A stretch of 64,000 nt of DNA from Falsihalocynthiibacter arcticus (GCF_000812665.2 NZ_CP014327.1:3501501-3565500); one strand, 5' to 3'. Shown: positions 21,034 to 31,309, numbered from the stretch's first letter. Notes: generated from the sequence alone by a model not told the origin. Numbers and translations: made by a program.

Positions 21034-21945
21034 ATGACGCAAAAAACGCCCAGCCTGCCAAAGTTTATGACGGATCCAAAACCTTTCTTAAAGAAGGACA
21101 CAGAGCCGAAATCTGTTCCGAACGCGGCCCTGAAATCGGTCATTGAATCGCTCCCACAAACGCACGCATCCGAACTGCGGATGTCGCAAATTGCCCGTCT
21201 CGCAAAGGGCGGTCGGTGGCGTGTTGAGGCCATGCGCAGCTACTCCACCGATGTTTTGCTGTGGTTTACACGTGGACAAGGGCGCATCACGGTTGCAGGG
21301 GTGACGTCTGGATATGGCGCCCATAACGCCATCTTTATTCCTGCGGGAACCATGCATGGGTTCGAGGCCTCGGCCCTGGTTTTTGGCACCGCCGTTTTCA
21401 TCCCCAAATCCAACGACTTGTCGTTTCCAAAAGAGCCTGTTCATTTGCGGTTGCGGGACTCTGGCCCCCAAAATGAAGTCACAGGCATCTTGGAAAACCT
21501 ACAGCGCGAACTTGAAGGTGATCGCCCTGAGCGATCGTCCGCAATGCATCACCACACGGGCTTACTTTCTGTCTGGTTGCAACGTCAACTGCTGCTCAGT
21601 GACCTAGAAGATAAAGCGCCCTCGGCGGGTCAACGATTGGCCGTTCGCTTTGCTGGAATGATTGAAACGCATTACACTGAAGGCATGACTGTTGCAGAAT
21701 ATGCAGAGGCTTTGGGCGTGACCCCAACCCACCTGACGCGGGTCTGTAACAAGGCCTGTGGACGCCCCGCACACATGCTTTTGAACGACCGCGTGCTCTT
21801 TGAAGCGCGCCGCCGTTTGGTTGAAACCAAAGAGCCGATCCAAAAAGTTGCCGAAGATCTCGGGTTTCGCTCGGCGGCCTATTTCACCCGCGCTTTCCAA
21901 CATCACATCGGCAGCACACCCTCGCGTTGGCGCAAAGAAAACTAA
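21034..21945 (+). CDS. AraC-family transcriptional regulator
   Basis: The ~303-residue protein has an N-terminal cupin-like sensor part (LLWFTRGQGRITVAGV, NAIFIPAGTMHGFEA) and a C-terminal AraC DNA-binding domain. That domain contains two helix-turn-helix units (TVAEYAEALGVTPTHLTRVC and PIQKVAEDLGFRSAAYFTRA, then FQHHIGSTPSRWRKE). The ligand is unknown. It could control the ABC importer encoded just downstream on the same strand, but a terminator separates them. The frame is open from 20977. ATG at 21034 is my choice, and a later ATG is possible. Confidence 0.85.
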   Translation: MTQKTPSLPKFMTDPKPFLKKDTEPKSVPNAALKSVIESLPQTHASELRMSQIARLAKGGRWRVEAMRSYSTDVLLWFTRGQGRITVAGVTSGYGAHNAIFIPAGTMHGFEASALVFGTAVFIPKSNDLSFPKEPVHLRLRDSGPQNEVTGILENLQRELEGDRPERSSAMHHHTGLLSVWLQRQLLLSDLEDKAPSAGQRLAVRFAGMIETHYTEGMTVAEYAEALGVTPTHLTRVCNKACGRPAHMLLNDRVLFEARRRLVETKEPIQKVAEDLGFRSAAYFTRAFQHHIGSTPSRWRKEN

Positions 21946-21975
21946 CGCACAGAACCCACCTACAACCACATTCAA

Positions 21976-22010
21976 AGCGGCATCAGATTTCATTCTGGTG
22001 CCGCTTTTTT
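21976..22010 (+). terminator. Intrinsic terminator after the AraC-family gene
   Basis: An 11-base stem (agcggcatcag at 21976-21986 with ctggtgccgct at 21995-22005, one G-T pair), 8-base loop, followed by a run of six T. Confidence 0.85.
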
Positions 22011-22088
22011 CATGTAGAAACGCGCTAAATGTCGTGTTTTAAACTAGAATAATGTCGCATTGGGTCATCAAAAATTTTGACCGAACCG

Positions 22089-22117
22089 TTGACCTTGAAC
22101 TGGTTTGATGCGTCTAT
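22089..22117 (+). promoter_or_regulatory. Candidate sigma-70 type promoter for the ABC importer
   Basis: TTGACC at 22089-22094, a 17-base spacer, then GTCTAT at 22112-22117, about 95 bases upstream of the binding-protein start. A second TTGACC-like copy lies just upstream. This is a pattern match only. Confidence 0.3.
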
Positions 22118-22211
22118 GGGACGCACTGAACGGGAAAAACAATAAAAAACTTCAATGAAATAAGTATTTTCGACCGAACTTAGAGCCAGAATGTTTCTCA
22201 GGGAGATAAAA

Positions 22212-23869
22212 ATGAAGAATACGATCAACGGGAAGCCCCTTCATCCAGCAGCCATGAGCTACGCGAATGAATTCAAAGCCGGAACTCTTAGTCGGCGTGA
22301 ATTCCTCGGACGTGCCACAGCGCTCGGAATGACAAGTGCGGCCGCTCTATCGCTCGTGGGTGTTGCCACGCCCGCCAAGGCGCAGGGCGCGATCAAAATG
22401 GGGGGGCATTGCGTATTCAGCAAAACGTTCTCGCGATGAAAGAACCCCGTCTTTACGACTGGTCCGAGCATGCAAACGTGACGCGGGGCTTCCTTGAGTA
22501 TCTGGTGAAATACACTGTCGAAAGCACGTTTGAACCCGTTTTGCTCGAAAGCTGGGAAATCAACGACGACGCGACCGAATATAAATTGAACATCCGCAAA
22601 GGTGTGACGTGGAACAACGGCGACGCGTTCACCGCCGCCGACGTGGCCCTCAATATTGAATGGTGGTGTGACGGGAATGTGGAAGGCAATTCCATGGCGA
22701 CCCGTTTTGACGTGTTAATCAACCCCGAGACCAAAACATTGGCCGAAAGCGCCGTTGAAATCGTCGATGATCATACGATTTTGCTGCATCTTGCGCGCCC
22801 TGACATCTCACTTATTCCAAGTATGGCCGATTATCCGGCGGCGATTGCTCACGAGTCCCTCAACCACGGCGACCCTTTTGATAATCCAATTGGCACGGGC
22901 CCTTATATTCCCGAAAGCTATGCTGTGAGTGAAAAATGCGTGTTGGTACGCAACGAAAACCACACATGGTGGAACGAGGGCAATGGCGCCTATATGGATC
23001 GCGTCGAATTCATCGATTACGGCACCGATCCGGTGGCTTGGGTCTCTGCGTTTGAATCCGAAGAAGTGGATACCAACTATCAAACAACCGGCGACTACAT
23101 TGATATCCTTGACGAATTAGGCCTCGTGCAGTCGACAGTGGTCACGGCGGCAACCCTTGTGACGCGTCCGAACCAACAGGCAACTGTGGGCGACATCGTT
23201 CCCTATGAGAAAGCCAGTGTGCGTCGCGCTTTGGCGATGGCTGTGGACAACGCGGTTGTGTTGGAGCTCGGATATAACAACCTTGGTGTGGTTGCTGAAA
23301 ACCACCACGTTTGCCCAATTCATCCGGAATACGCACAGCTTCCCAAGCCAATCCATGATCCCGCGGGTGCGCTTAAAATCATGCAAGACGAAGGCATGGC
23401 CGATTTTGAGCATGAACTTGTTTCCTTGGACGACGGTTTCAACAAAGACACGACAGATGCAATCGCCGCCCAGCTGCGGGATGCGGGCCTCAAGGTGAAA
23501 CGCGTTGTGCTTCCGGGCGCAACCTATTGGAATGACTGGGCGAAATTTCCATTCAGCTCCACGGAATGGGCCCACCGCCCCCTAGGCGTTCAAGTGCTTG
23601 TGCTGGCCTATAAGGGCGGAGTTGCATGGAACGAAACTGGCTTTAACAACCCAGAGTTTGACGCGCTGCTGGATCAAAGCTTGGCAATTGCCGATGCTAA
23701 CGAGCGCCGTGTTGTGATGAAACAGCTAGAGGAAATCATGCAAGACCAAGGAGTCACCTTGCAAACCTTCTGGCGCGCGTTGTTCCGTCATTCGGTTGCT
23801 GGTTTGATTGGCAATGAAATGCACCCAACCTTTGAAATTCATTACCAAAACATTGGCTGGGCCGCATAA
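22212..23869 (+). CDS. ABC importer substrate-binding protein, Tat-exported (one-base frameshift)
   Basis: This is a family 5 (peptide/nickel/opine type) extracellular solute-binding protein. The N-terminus carries a Tat signal: [14 protein letters not shown] followed by a hydrophobic stretch and ATPAKAQ. The frame breaks at a run of seven G (22400-22406) just after the signal. Adding one G joins it to [17 protein letters not shown] and gives 552 residues. Family features include [20 protein letters not shown] and [25 protein letters not shown] at 22212 has GGGAG upstream. It heads a binding protein-permease-permease-ATPase operon. The substrate cannot be told from sequence. Confidence 0.85.
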
Positions 23870-23885
23870 CCCAACCCGTTTCATT

Positions 23886-23918
23886 CTGAGGCTGCCCCTT
23901 GTTGGTGCCCTCAGTTTT
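23886..23918 (+). terminator. Hairpin between binding-protein and permease genes
   Basis: ctgagg (23886-23891) pairs with cctcag (23909-23914), followed by TTTT. A second short hairpin (ggcac/gtgcc) follows. Such partial terminators often lower permease expression relative to the binding protein. Confidence 0.45.
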
Positions 23919-23963
23919 CGGGCACGCTTTTGTGCCTCCCCGTCCCCTTAATTAGGGAGCCTC

Positions 23964-25046
23964 ATGGGTATTTTTATCCTGCGCCGTGTTGCGATCATGG
24001 TCCTGACGGCGTTTTGCCTGACGTTCATTGTCTTCGCCCTCACGAACCTTTCTCCCAACCTTGAAAAGCTCGCCAAGAGTCAGGGATCGGTGCGCATGGA
24101 AGACGCGCAAGTCGTTAGCTGGCTGAGTAAAAACGGCTTCGATCGCCCGCTTGTTGTGCGCTATGGCGAATGGATGGGTGTGGTGCCCGGCTGGACTTAC
24201 GCCACGGATGACGGTCGACCCACGGGGCGCTGCATTGATCCAAATTCCCCCAAGGAGGCCGCCACGTATTGCGGAATTTTACAGGGCGATTGGGGCACAT
24301 CGAGCGTGTTCAAAGAAGACGTCGGCCCCCTATTGGCAAAACGTCTTGGCCTGACAGGCAAGCTGATGTTTTTTGTCATGCTGGTGATGGTTCCCGCCGC
24401 CCTTTTCGTCGGCGTCATGGCCGGCATGCGCGAAGGAAGTCGTACCGACCGCGCCTTCTCGACGGTCTCAATTCTCTCAACGGCGACGCCTGAATATGTG
24501 TCCGGCGTCATTCTCATTGCGCTTTTCGCCTCCTCTGCAACGGGCCTCTCGCCGATCCTTTCAGACTGGGGTTGGATCGACACGAGAACCCTCTTTAAAG
24601 GTACTGCAACCACCGCCGCGAAACAGGCGACCTTCGCCAATTTCACCCTGCCCGTCATCACCATCGCGGCTTACGGCATGGGGTATATTGCCCGCATGAC
24701 CCGCGCCTCGATGACCGAAGTCATGACGGCGCAATACATTCGAACCGCCCGCCTCAAAGGCGTGAGCTTCCCGAAAATCGTGATGAAACACGCGCTCCGC
24801 AACGCACTGATCGCGCCTTTTACGGTGATTATGCTCCAGTTTCCGTGGCTTTTGAATGGCGTCGTCATTGTGGAAACTCTGTTTAATTACAAAGGCTTCG
24901 GATGGACTCTTGTACAAGCGGCCAGCAATAACGACATCGACCTTTTACTGGGCTGCTCCGTTGTTGCGGTTGCCGTTGTTCTCTTAACACAGCTGATCTC
25001 TGATGTTGGCTATGTCTTCCTTAATCCACGCATCAGGCTGTCATAG
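23964..25046 (+). CDS. ABC importer permease, OppB/DppB type
   Basis: The 360-residue inner-membrane permease starts with the family's N-terminal helix (MGIFILRRVAIMVLTAFCLT). It has a large periplasmic loop containing GDWGTSSVFKEDVGPLLAKR and the EAA coupling motif TAQYIRTARLKGVSFPKIVM, then several helices ending in VFLNPRIRLS. It pairs with the next permease and the fused ATPase. The inserted loop around residues 70-110 (DGRPTGRCIDPNSPKEA) is longer than in E. coli OppB. Confidence 0.9.
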   Translation: MGIFILRRVAIMVLTAFCLTFIVFALTNLSPNLEKLAKSQGSVRMEDAQVVSWLSKNGFDRPLVVRYGEWMGVVPGWTYATDDGRPTGRCIDPNSPKEAATYCGILQGDWGTSSVFKEDVGPLLAKRLGLTGKLMFFVMLVMVPAALFVGVMAGMREGSRTDRAFSTVSILSTATPEYVSGVILIALFASSATGLSPILSDWGWIDTRTLFKGTATTAAKQATFANFTLPVITIAAYGMGYIARMTRASMTEVMTAQYIRTARLKGVSFPKIVMKHALRNALIAPFTVIMLQFPWLLNGVVIVETLFNYKGFGWTLVQAASNNDIDLLLGCSVVAVAVVLLTQLISDVGYVFLNPRIRLS

Positions 25047-25048
25047 GG

Positions 25049-26244
25049 ATGGATATGGATATTCTCGGTTGGGGCGCAATCAGCGCGCGTATCTTCATTC
25101 AATTCATTCCAGTATGGGTCGCGCTCGTCGTGCTCTTTGCGGTTTCCATCCGCGCGAAAAAGCGTCTGGGGCTTTATGGAAAACTCTTTGATAGTACCGC
25201 TGGCACGCTTGGCTTCACTCTAGTGATGTTTTGGGTCTTCACGGCGATTTTCGGAGCTTTGGATTTCATTGTAACCCATCCCCCCTTGACCAATTCTCGG
25301 GCCTCAAAAACAAAGTTCCCGGCTCACCGTTGCCAAACCCAGAGGGCCAGTATCCCTATTTTCTCCTTGGCGGCGACCACCTTGCACGGGACGTGTTTTC
25401 GCGCATGATCGTTGGCAGTTGGGAGGTCCTCAAGATCGTGCCCCTCGCCACCGTTTTCGCCTTTATGGTGGGCGTCACCCTTGGCCTCCCCGCAGGATAT
25501 TATGGCGGAAAACTGGATACGAGCCTTTCGTTTGCGGCCAATCTTGTGCTCGCCTTTCCCGTAATTCTGCTGTTTTACCTCCTCGTGACACCGGAAATCG
25601 TTGAAACCGGCCTTCCCAGTTATTTAGCTGCGGTTTTGTTCCTTTTTCCGCTGATATTCGCCGTCGTTCTGTTAAATTCCCGCCTACGAACGGTGCCTAA
25701 AAAACGTAATCTCTATGCAGGTGCCGTTATTTTTCTTGGCGGCTGGGCCTATCTTTCAATCCTTAGCCAAGCGGGAACAAAAGTCGATTTTATGCCCCGT
25801 TTCGCCGATTACTTGTCCATCTCAGGCAACACACTCGTCGTTTTTGTCGCCGTTGTGTTTGTAAATGCGCCGACGGTTTTTCGGATTGTGCGTGGCTTGG
25901 TGCTCGATATCAAAACCCGCGATTATGTGGCCGCTGCACAAACTCGGGGCGAAGGGCCGTGGTATATTATGCTCTGGGAAATTCTGCCCAATGCACGCGG
26001 CCCTTTGATTGTCGATTTCTGTTTGCGGATTGGGTATACGACTATCCTTCTGGGAACATTGGGTTTCTTCGGTCTGGGGCTTGAACCCGAAAGCCCCGAC
26101 TGGGGATCTACAATCAACGAAGGGCGTCGTCTTCTGACCCGTTATCCACATGCGGCACTTGCCCCCGCCTTTGCCCTCATGAGCCTTGTTTTGGGTCTCA
26201 ATCTTCTCGCCGACGGGTTGCGCGAAGAAAGCCTAAAGGATTAA
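25049..26244 (+). CDS. ABC importer permease, OppC/DppC type (one-base frameshift)
   Basis: This is the second permease of the importer. The first 77 residues (MDMDILGWGAISARIFIQFI onward) are in one frame until the C6 run at 25280-25285. With one extra C the protein continues DQFSGLKNKVPGSPLPNPEG and GGDHLARDVFSRMIVGSWEV, then AAAQTRGEGPWYIMLWEILPN (the EAA-like coupling motif), and ends ADGLREESLKD. The corrected length is 398 residues with no further disruption. It begins two bases after the first permease gene and ends three bases before the ATPase gene. Confidence 0.85.
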
Positions 26245-26247
26245 GCC

Positions 26248-28329
26248 ATGTACGACACGTCATATACGGGGCCAATTCTTGAAATTGAGAACCTCTCGAT
26301 CAGTTTTTTCACCCGCGACGCCGAAATCCCCGCCGTGATGGATTTTTCCTGCACGGTAATGCCCGGCGAAGCGATGGGGCTTGTCGGCGAAAGTGGTTGT
26401 GGCAAATCTACGGTCGCCCTCGGTGTCATGCAGGATTTGGGCACAAATGGTGCAGTCACAGGCGGCACCATTAAGTTCAAGGGAAGGGATTTGGCGACAT
26501 TTTCGCCCGCGGAACTGCTGGCCTTGCGTGGCTCTGAAATCGCGATGATTTATCAAGAGCCAATGGCGAGTTTGAACCCCGCAATGAAAATTGGCGCCCA
26601 GTTGATGGAAGTGCCGATGGTGCATGGAACCGTTTCGAAATCAGTGGCGCGCGACCTCGCGCTTCAGGTGATAGAAGACGTACAACTCCCTGATCCAAAA
26701 CGTATTTTCAAGAGCTACCCGCATCAACTTTCGGGCGGACAACAGCAACGCATCGTCATTGCCATGGCCCTGATGAGCAAGCCAAGCCTGCTCATACTGG
26801 ACGAACCGACAACCGCGCTTGATGTGACGGTGGAAGCGGGCATTGTTGAGTTGGTCAAAGGGTTGGGCAAAAAATACGGCACCTCAATGTTGTTCATCTC
26901 GCATAACCTCGGATTGGTGCTTGAGACCTGTGATCGCCTTTGCGTCATGTATTCTGGCGAGGCCGTCGAAAGAGGATCGATTGCCGATGTTTTCGATGAG
27001 ATGCGACACCCCTATACACAAGCGCTTTTTCGCTCGATCCCCCTCCCCAGTGCGGATAAAAACTCACGCCCCCTTGTGGCAATTCCGGGAAACTTTCCGC
27101 TGCCTCATGAGCGCCCGAAGGGATGCAATTTCGGCCCGCGCTGCGACTATTTTGAGGCAGGCAGATGCGACCAATCTGCGATCCCGATGGCCTCGATTGC
27201 AGAAGATGACCGACACGGCAGTCGGTGCCTCAAAGTCAACAAAATCAACTGGGACGCCATCGCGGAAACCGGCGATAAAACCGCGCGCACCTCGCTTGGG
27301 AAAACGGTTCTAAAAGTTGAAAACCTCAAAAAATATTATGAGGTCGCAAGTTCTGGATTTGGTGGCAAAAAGCGAACCGTCAAGGCAAATGAATCGTTAA
27401 GTTTTGAAGCCCGCGAAGGGGAGACCTTGGCCATCGTTGGCGAAAGTGGCTGCGGAAAATCCACCCTCGCCAAAATCCTGATGGGGCTTGAGGAAGCGAC
27501 GGAAGGCACAGTGACGTTCATGGGCCAAGAAATTCAGGCCACACCCATTCAAGAACGGTCGACCAAGGTTGTCTCGGGTTTGCAAATGATCTTTCAAAAC
27601 CCTTTTGATACGCTTAATCCCTCCATGAGTGTCGGGCGACAGATCATCCGTACGCTCGAAGTTTTTGGCATTGGTGACAGTGACTCAGCGCGCAAAAATC
27701 GAATGCTTGACCTTCTTGATCTTGTGAAGCTCCCCCGTGATTTTGCCGACCGTTTACCGCGGCAGCTTTCGGGGGGCCAAAAGCAACGTGTTGGCATCGC
27801 GCGGGCCTTTGCGGGCGATGCCAACATCGTGGTGGCAGATGAGCCGGTTTCCGCGCTGGATGTCAGCGTCCAAGCCGCCATCGCGGACCTTTTGATGGAA
27901 CTGCAACGCGAGAATGGGACGACGCTCCTGTTTATCAGTCACGACCTGTCTATCGTGCGGTATTTAAGTGATCGTGTGTTGGTGATGTACCTTGGGCATG
28001 TGGTAGAACTGGGCACAACAGACCAGATTTTTTCGCCGCCCTATCATCCTTACACCGAGGCGTTGTTATCCGCCGTTCCCATTGCCGATACGTCGGTCGA
28101 GAAAAGGCAAATCGTGTTGAAAGGCGACATTCCGTCGGCGATTAATCCGCCCAGCGGATGCCCGTTTCAAACAAGATGTCGCTGGAAGGATAAGGTGCCA
28201 AACGGGCTGTGCGATATCGAGGTGCCAAAGGATAAAATTCTAACCGAGGGGCACCAGATTAAGTGTCACCTCTCGCAAGAGGATTTGGCCGAAATGGAAC
28301 CCGTGATTAAACTGGCCGAACCGAAATGA
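26248..28329 (+). CDS. ABC importer ATPase, fused OppD-OppF type
   Basis: Two complete ATPase domains lie in one 693-residue chain. Domain 1 has Walker A GLVGESGCGKST, signature LSGGQQQRIVIAMALM and Walker B LLILDEPTTALD. Domain 2 has AIVGESGCGKSTLAK, LSGGQKQRVGIARAF and VVADEPVSALDVS. Each half ends in a cysteine-rich oligopeptide/dipeptide-type tail (GCNFGPRCDYFEAGRCDQ and GCPFQTRCRWKDKVPNGLC), which in relatives can bind an iron-sulfur cluster. It drives the preceding permeases. The ATG has AAAGGA upstream, and the 3' end abuts the convergent transglycosylase gene. Confidence 0.93.
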   Translation: MYDTSYTGPILEIENLSISFFTRDAEIPAVMDFSCTVMPGEAMGLVGESGCGKSTVALGVMQDLGTNGAVTGGTIKFKGRDLATFSPAELLALRGSEIAMIYQEPMASLNPAMKIGAQLMEVPMVHGTVSKSVARDLALQVIEDVQLPDPKRIFKSYPHQLSGGQQQRIVIAMALMSKPSLLILDEPTTALDVTVEAGIVELVKGLGKKYGTSMLFISHNLGLVLETCDRLCVMYSGEAVERGSIADVFDEMRHPYTQALFRSIPLPSADKNSRPLVAIPGNFPLPHERPKGCNFGPRCDYFEAGRCDQSAIPMASIAEDDRHGSRCLKVNKINWDAIAETGDKTARTSLGKTVLKVENLKKYYEVASSGFGGKKRTVKANESLSFEAREGETLAIVGESGCGKSTLAKILMGLEEATEGTVTFMGQEIQATPIQERSTKVVSGLQMIFQNPFDTLNPSMSVGRQIIRTLEVFGIGDSDSARKNRMLDLLDLVKLPRDFADRLPRQLSGGQKQRVGIARAFAGDANIVVADEPVSALDVSVQAAIADLLMELQRENGTTLLFISHDLSIVRYLSDRVLVMYLGHVVELGTTDQIFSPPYHPYTEALLSAVPIADTSVEKRQIVLKGDIPSAINPPSGCPFQTRCRWKDKVPNGLCDIEVPKDKILTEGHQIKCHLSQEDLAEMEPVIKLAEPK

Positions 28330-28330
28330 C

Positions 28331-28915
28331 CTAGCTTCCCAAGATGACTTTGACGTAGTTTTTGGTCTCTTTATACGGCGGGACACCGTTGTATTTCGCG
28401 ACGGCCTCTGGACCTGCGTTATAGGCGGCAAGCGCAAGACGCCACGAGCCAAAACGGTTGTATTGCATCTTAAGGTAACGTGCGCCGCCATCTAGATTTT
28501 TCGCCGGATCGTCGATATTAACGCCGAGCGCCTTCGCGGTATCTGGCATCAACTGGGCAAGGCCTGTCGCGCCTTTATGTGACTTGGCGTAAACATTCCA
28601 GCCACTCTCTTGTTGCACCAGACGCAAGAACAAATCTTCAGGAATACTGTGACGTCGCGCAGCCTCCCGTGCGACCACCAAATAGGGACCACTATACTTA
28701 CCCATAAACGGCAAAATAAGGCCCTCTTTTTGCTTGGGGCGGAGGCGGTCTGAACTTTTGTATTGCGAAGCTGCCCGCGTATCGAGCACCCTAAGCTGTG
28801 CGGAGAATAGGTTTTTTTTCGTCTTGGTTCCAAGAACCAAACCTTCAGCGCGTGTTGTTTCCACGGTCAGTGATGTGGCTAAAATTGCCAAGAATGCCAA
28901 CGTTGTTTTCTGCAA
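28331..28915 (-). CDS. Lytic transglycosylase, SLT domain
   Basis: The 194-residue secreted protein has a signal peptide ([20 protein letters not shown], cleavage near TRA) and a C-terminal SLT domain. The catalytic Glu lies in [19 protein letters not shown], followed by [37 protein letters not shown] and [15 protein letters not shown], all classical SLT motifs. It cleaves peptidoglycan non-hydrolytically in the periplasm. It stands alone, convergent with the ABC operon and divergent from ssb. Confidence 0.92.
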   Translation of the reverse strand: MQKTTLAFLAILATSLTVETTRAEGLVLGTKTKKNLFSAQLRVLDTRAASQYKSSDRLRPKQKEGLILPFMGKYSGPYLVVAREAARRHSIPEDLFLRLVQQESGWNVYAKSHKGATGLAQLMPDTAKALGVNIDDPAKNLDGGARYLKMQYNRFGSWRLALAAYNAGPEAVAKYNGVPPYKETKNYVKVILGS

Positions 28916-29072
28916 AACCTGTCACCCGCTCATATTGTTGGCGCGACTATATCCATTTCTGAGATCATTTCCAGCCCCCTGTCGCCATTTGGTATGTTTC
29001 CGCTTGCTGATTTGAGGCTGTAATGGTGTAACCTGCCCTCTATAAAACAGAATCGAAAAAGGGAGGCCCGCC

Positions 29073-29585
29073 ATGGCTGGATCGGTCAATAAAGTCATTC
29101 TCATTGGGAATCTGGGTCGCGACCCCGAAGTCCGCAGTTTCCCGAATGGCGGCAAGGTCTGCAATTTGCGCATCGCCACGTCGGAAAATTGGAAAGACAA
29201 AAACACGGGTGAGCGCCGTGAAAAAACAGAATGGCACAGCGTCGCCATTTTTCAAGAAGGTTTGGTTCGGATCGCTGAACAATACCTCAAAAAAGGCTCC
29301 AAGGTTTATATCGAAGGCCAACTCCAAACCCGCAAATACCAAGCCCAAGACGGCACAGATCGGTATTCAACCGAGGTTGTGCTTCAAGGCTTCGGCGGCA
29401 CATTGACCATGCTCGACGGACGCTCCGAAGGCGGCGGCGGTGGATATGATTCTGGCCCAAGCGGCGGCGGATATGACTCCGGTCCAAGCGGTGGCGGCTA
29501 TTCGTCTGGTGGAAACCAAGGTGGTGGCAATCAAGGTGGCGGAAATCAGGGCGGTGGCAACATCGACGACGAAATCCCGTTCTAG
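29073..29585 (+). CDS. ssb: Single-stranded DNA-binding protein
   Basis: SSB protects single-stranded DNA in replication and repair. The 170-residue protein has the OB fold ([55 protein letters not shown]) and a glycine/serine-rich linker made of short repeats. The acidic tip DDEIPF recruits partner proteins. A bidirectional terminator separates it from convergent aroB. Confidence 0.97.
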   Translation: MAGSVNKVILIGNLGRDPEVRSFPNGGKVCNLRIATSENWKDKNTGERREKTEWHSVAIFQEGLVRIAEQYLKKGSKVYIEGQLQTRKYQAQDGTDRYSTEVVLQGFGGTLTMLDGRSEGGGGGYDSGPSGGGYDSGPSGGGYSSGGNQGGGNQGGGNQGGGNIDDEIPF

Positions 29586-29607
29586 ACCTCATCCATATCA
29601 AGACATC

Positions 29608-29641
29608 AAAAGCGTCGCTCCTAACAGAGCGGCGTTTTTTT
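29608..29641. terminator. Bidirectional terminator between ssb and aroB
   Basis: The stem aaaagcgtcgctc/gagcggcgttttt has an A run on the left and seven T on the right, so it can work in both directions. It lies at the convergence of ssb and aroB and touches the aroB stop codon. Confidence 0.8.
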
Positions 29642-30764
29642 ATCGCTCGTTCAACGCGTCTTTGAGGACTTGAAGCACAACATCGGTGTCGGTCTCCGCC
29701 GAGACAAACGCCTTGCCGATGCCGTGGGTCAAAATGAATTTGATCGTGCCATCAACCACTTTTTTATCCTGCCCCATTAAGGCAAGCAAAGCTGCGGCGT
29801 TTGGCAAATCTCCGGCAATGTCCGCCACATTGACCTTCATACCCATTTCACTCAAATGCGCGCGCAAACGGCTTGGATCTTCTTGGGAACACAACCCCAA
29901 ACGCGCCGAAGTCTCCAAGGCCAAAACACAGCCAATGGCCACCCCTTCGCCATGCAAAAGACGATCAGAATAACCTGTCGCATTTTCCAGCGCGTGACAG
30001 AACGTATGCCCCAAATTCAGGAGGGCACGGTCGCCTTGCTCGGTTTCATCCCGCGCTACGATATCGGCTTTCATTTCACAAGAACGGTTGACCGCATAGG
30101 CACGCGCCGCCTTATCCCCTTGCAGCATCGCGGGGCCGTTTTTCTCGAGCCAATCAAAAAAGCGGGCATCCCCCAACAGGCCATATTTGACCACTTCGCC
30201 ATAGCCCGACAAGAAATCGCGAGGCGTTAAAGTGTCGAGCACATCGATATCGGCCAAAACCAGTGACGGTTGATGAAACGCACCAATCAGGTTCTTGCCC
30301 TGAGGCGCATTTATGCCCGTTTTGCCCCCGACCGAACTGTCGACCTGCGCCAAAAGGGAGGTCGGTATTTGCACAAATCGCACGCCACGACGCAAAACTG
30401 CGGCCGCAAAACCAGCCAAATCGCCGATAACGCCGCCGCCAAGCGCGATAACCACATCATTCCGCTCGACTTTTGCGTCCAAAAGCCATTCGACCGCGCG
30501 ACTGAAATGCGGCCAAGATTTTGTAGCCTCTCCCGCAGGAAGCGCCAAAGCTTCGGACGTGATGCCCGCGGCGGCCAGCCCCGCCTGCAACGCCTCAAGA
30601 TGCAGTTTAGCGACGTTTTCATCCGTCACAATCGCCACATGGGGACGTCGTAAAAACGGCGCGATAAACGCCCCCGATTGCGCCAACAATCCCTCGCCTA
30701 TTTTGATCTCGTAGGACCGCTCCGCCAAGTCAACGGAAACGGTTTGCAAGGGGGAGGCTGTCAT
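29640..30764 (-). CDS. aroB: 3-dehydroquinate synthase
   Basis: AroB cyclises DAHP to 3-dehydroquinate in the shikimate pathway, using NAD and a divalent metal. The 374-residue protein shows LPAGEATKSWPHFSRAVEWL, ALGGGVIGDLAGFAAAVLRR, QIPTSLLAQVDSSVGGKTGI, the metal ligands around LNLGHTFCHALE and LLHGEGVAIG. It overlaps the upstream aroK by four bases, a common aroKB arrangement. Confidence 0.97.
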   Translation of the reverse strand: MTASPLQTVSVDLAERSYEIKIGEGLLAQSGAFIAPFLRRPHVAIVTDENVAKLHLEALQAGLAAAGITSEALALPAGEATKSWPHFSRAVEWLLDAKVERNDVVIALGGGVIGDLAGFAAAVLRRGVRFVQIPTSLLAQVDSSVGGKTGINAPQGKNLIGAFHQPSLVLADIDVLDTLTPRDFLSGYGEVVKYGLLGDARFFDWLEKNGPAMLQGDKAARAYAVNRSCEMKADIVARDETEQGDRALLNLGHTFCHALENATGYSDRLLHGEGVAIGCVLALETSARLGLCSQEDPSRLRAHLSEMGMKVNVADIAGDLPNAAALLALMGQDKKVVDGTIKFILTHGIGKAFVSAETDTDVVLQVLKDALNER

Positions 30765-31309
30765 GGGGTCACCTTTAGTAAATCTGGTACAGTAAGCAGG
30801 GTTTCGATCACGGCGTCGCGCATGTCTTCGATGGAAAAATCAGCCCGTCCAAGCACCACCGCTTCCGCCTTGGAATAGGCAGGTACACGCAACTCATAAA
30901 GCGATTTCAATGTCTTATAGGGATTGTCCGTCCGCAACAAAGGTCGTGTATTCTTGTGCCGCACGCGGGCCCACAGCAAATCCAAATCGGCCTGAAGCCA
31001 GAGGGAAAATCCGGTTTTGGCAATCACATCCCGATTGCGTTCGGACAGGAATGCGCCGCCACCCGTCGATAAAACCCCCCGCTCCTCTTTGAGCAAACGA
31101 GTGATCACTTCAGTCTCGCGCTCGCGAAAAAAAGCCTCGCCATCACGTTCGAAAATCTCGGCAATTGAACGGTTTGCCGCCTTGGTGATTTCTTCATCGC
31201 TGTCCAGAAAGGGAACATTGAGTTCTGTGGCAAGGGCTTTGCCGATCGCGGTTTTTCCCGCGCCCATCATTCCCACTAGTACGACTGTTTTTTGCAAGCT
31301 ATAGCTCAA
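30761..31309 (-). CDS. aroK: Shikimate kinase
   Basis: AroK phosphorylates shikimate at O3. Visible are the P loop VLVGMMGAGKTAIGKAL, the shikimate-binding DSDEEITKAANRSIAEIFER and the GGGAF motif (STGGGAFLSE). The core begins within 15 residues of a TTG at 31309 (LSYSLQKTVVL), which gives 182 residues and fits the family. An in-frame start at 31450 would add an unlikely hydrophobic leader. The true start remains uncertain. The stop overlaps aroB. Confidence 0.93.
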   Translation of the reverse strand: MSYSLQKTVVLVGMMGAGKTAIGKALATELNVPFLDSDEEITKAANRSIAEIFERDGEAFFRERETEVITRLLKEERGVLSTGGGAFLSERNRDVIAKTGFSLWLQADLDLLWARVRHKNTRPLLRTDNPYKTLKSLYELRVPAYSKAEAVVLGRADFSIEDMRDAVIETLLTVPDLLKVTP

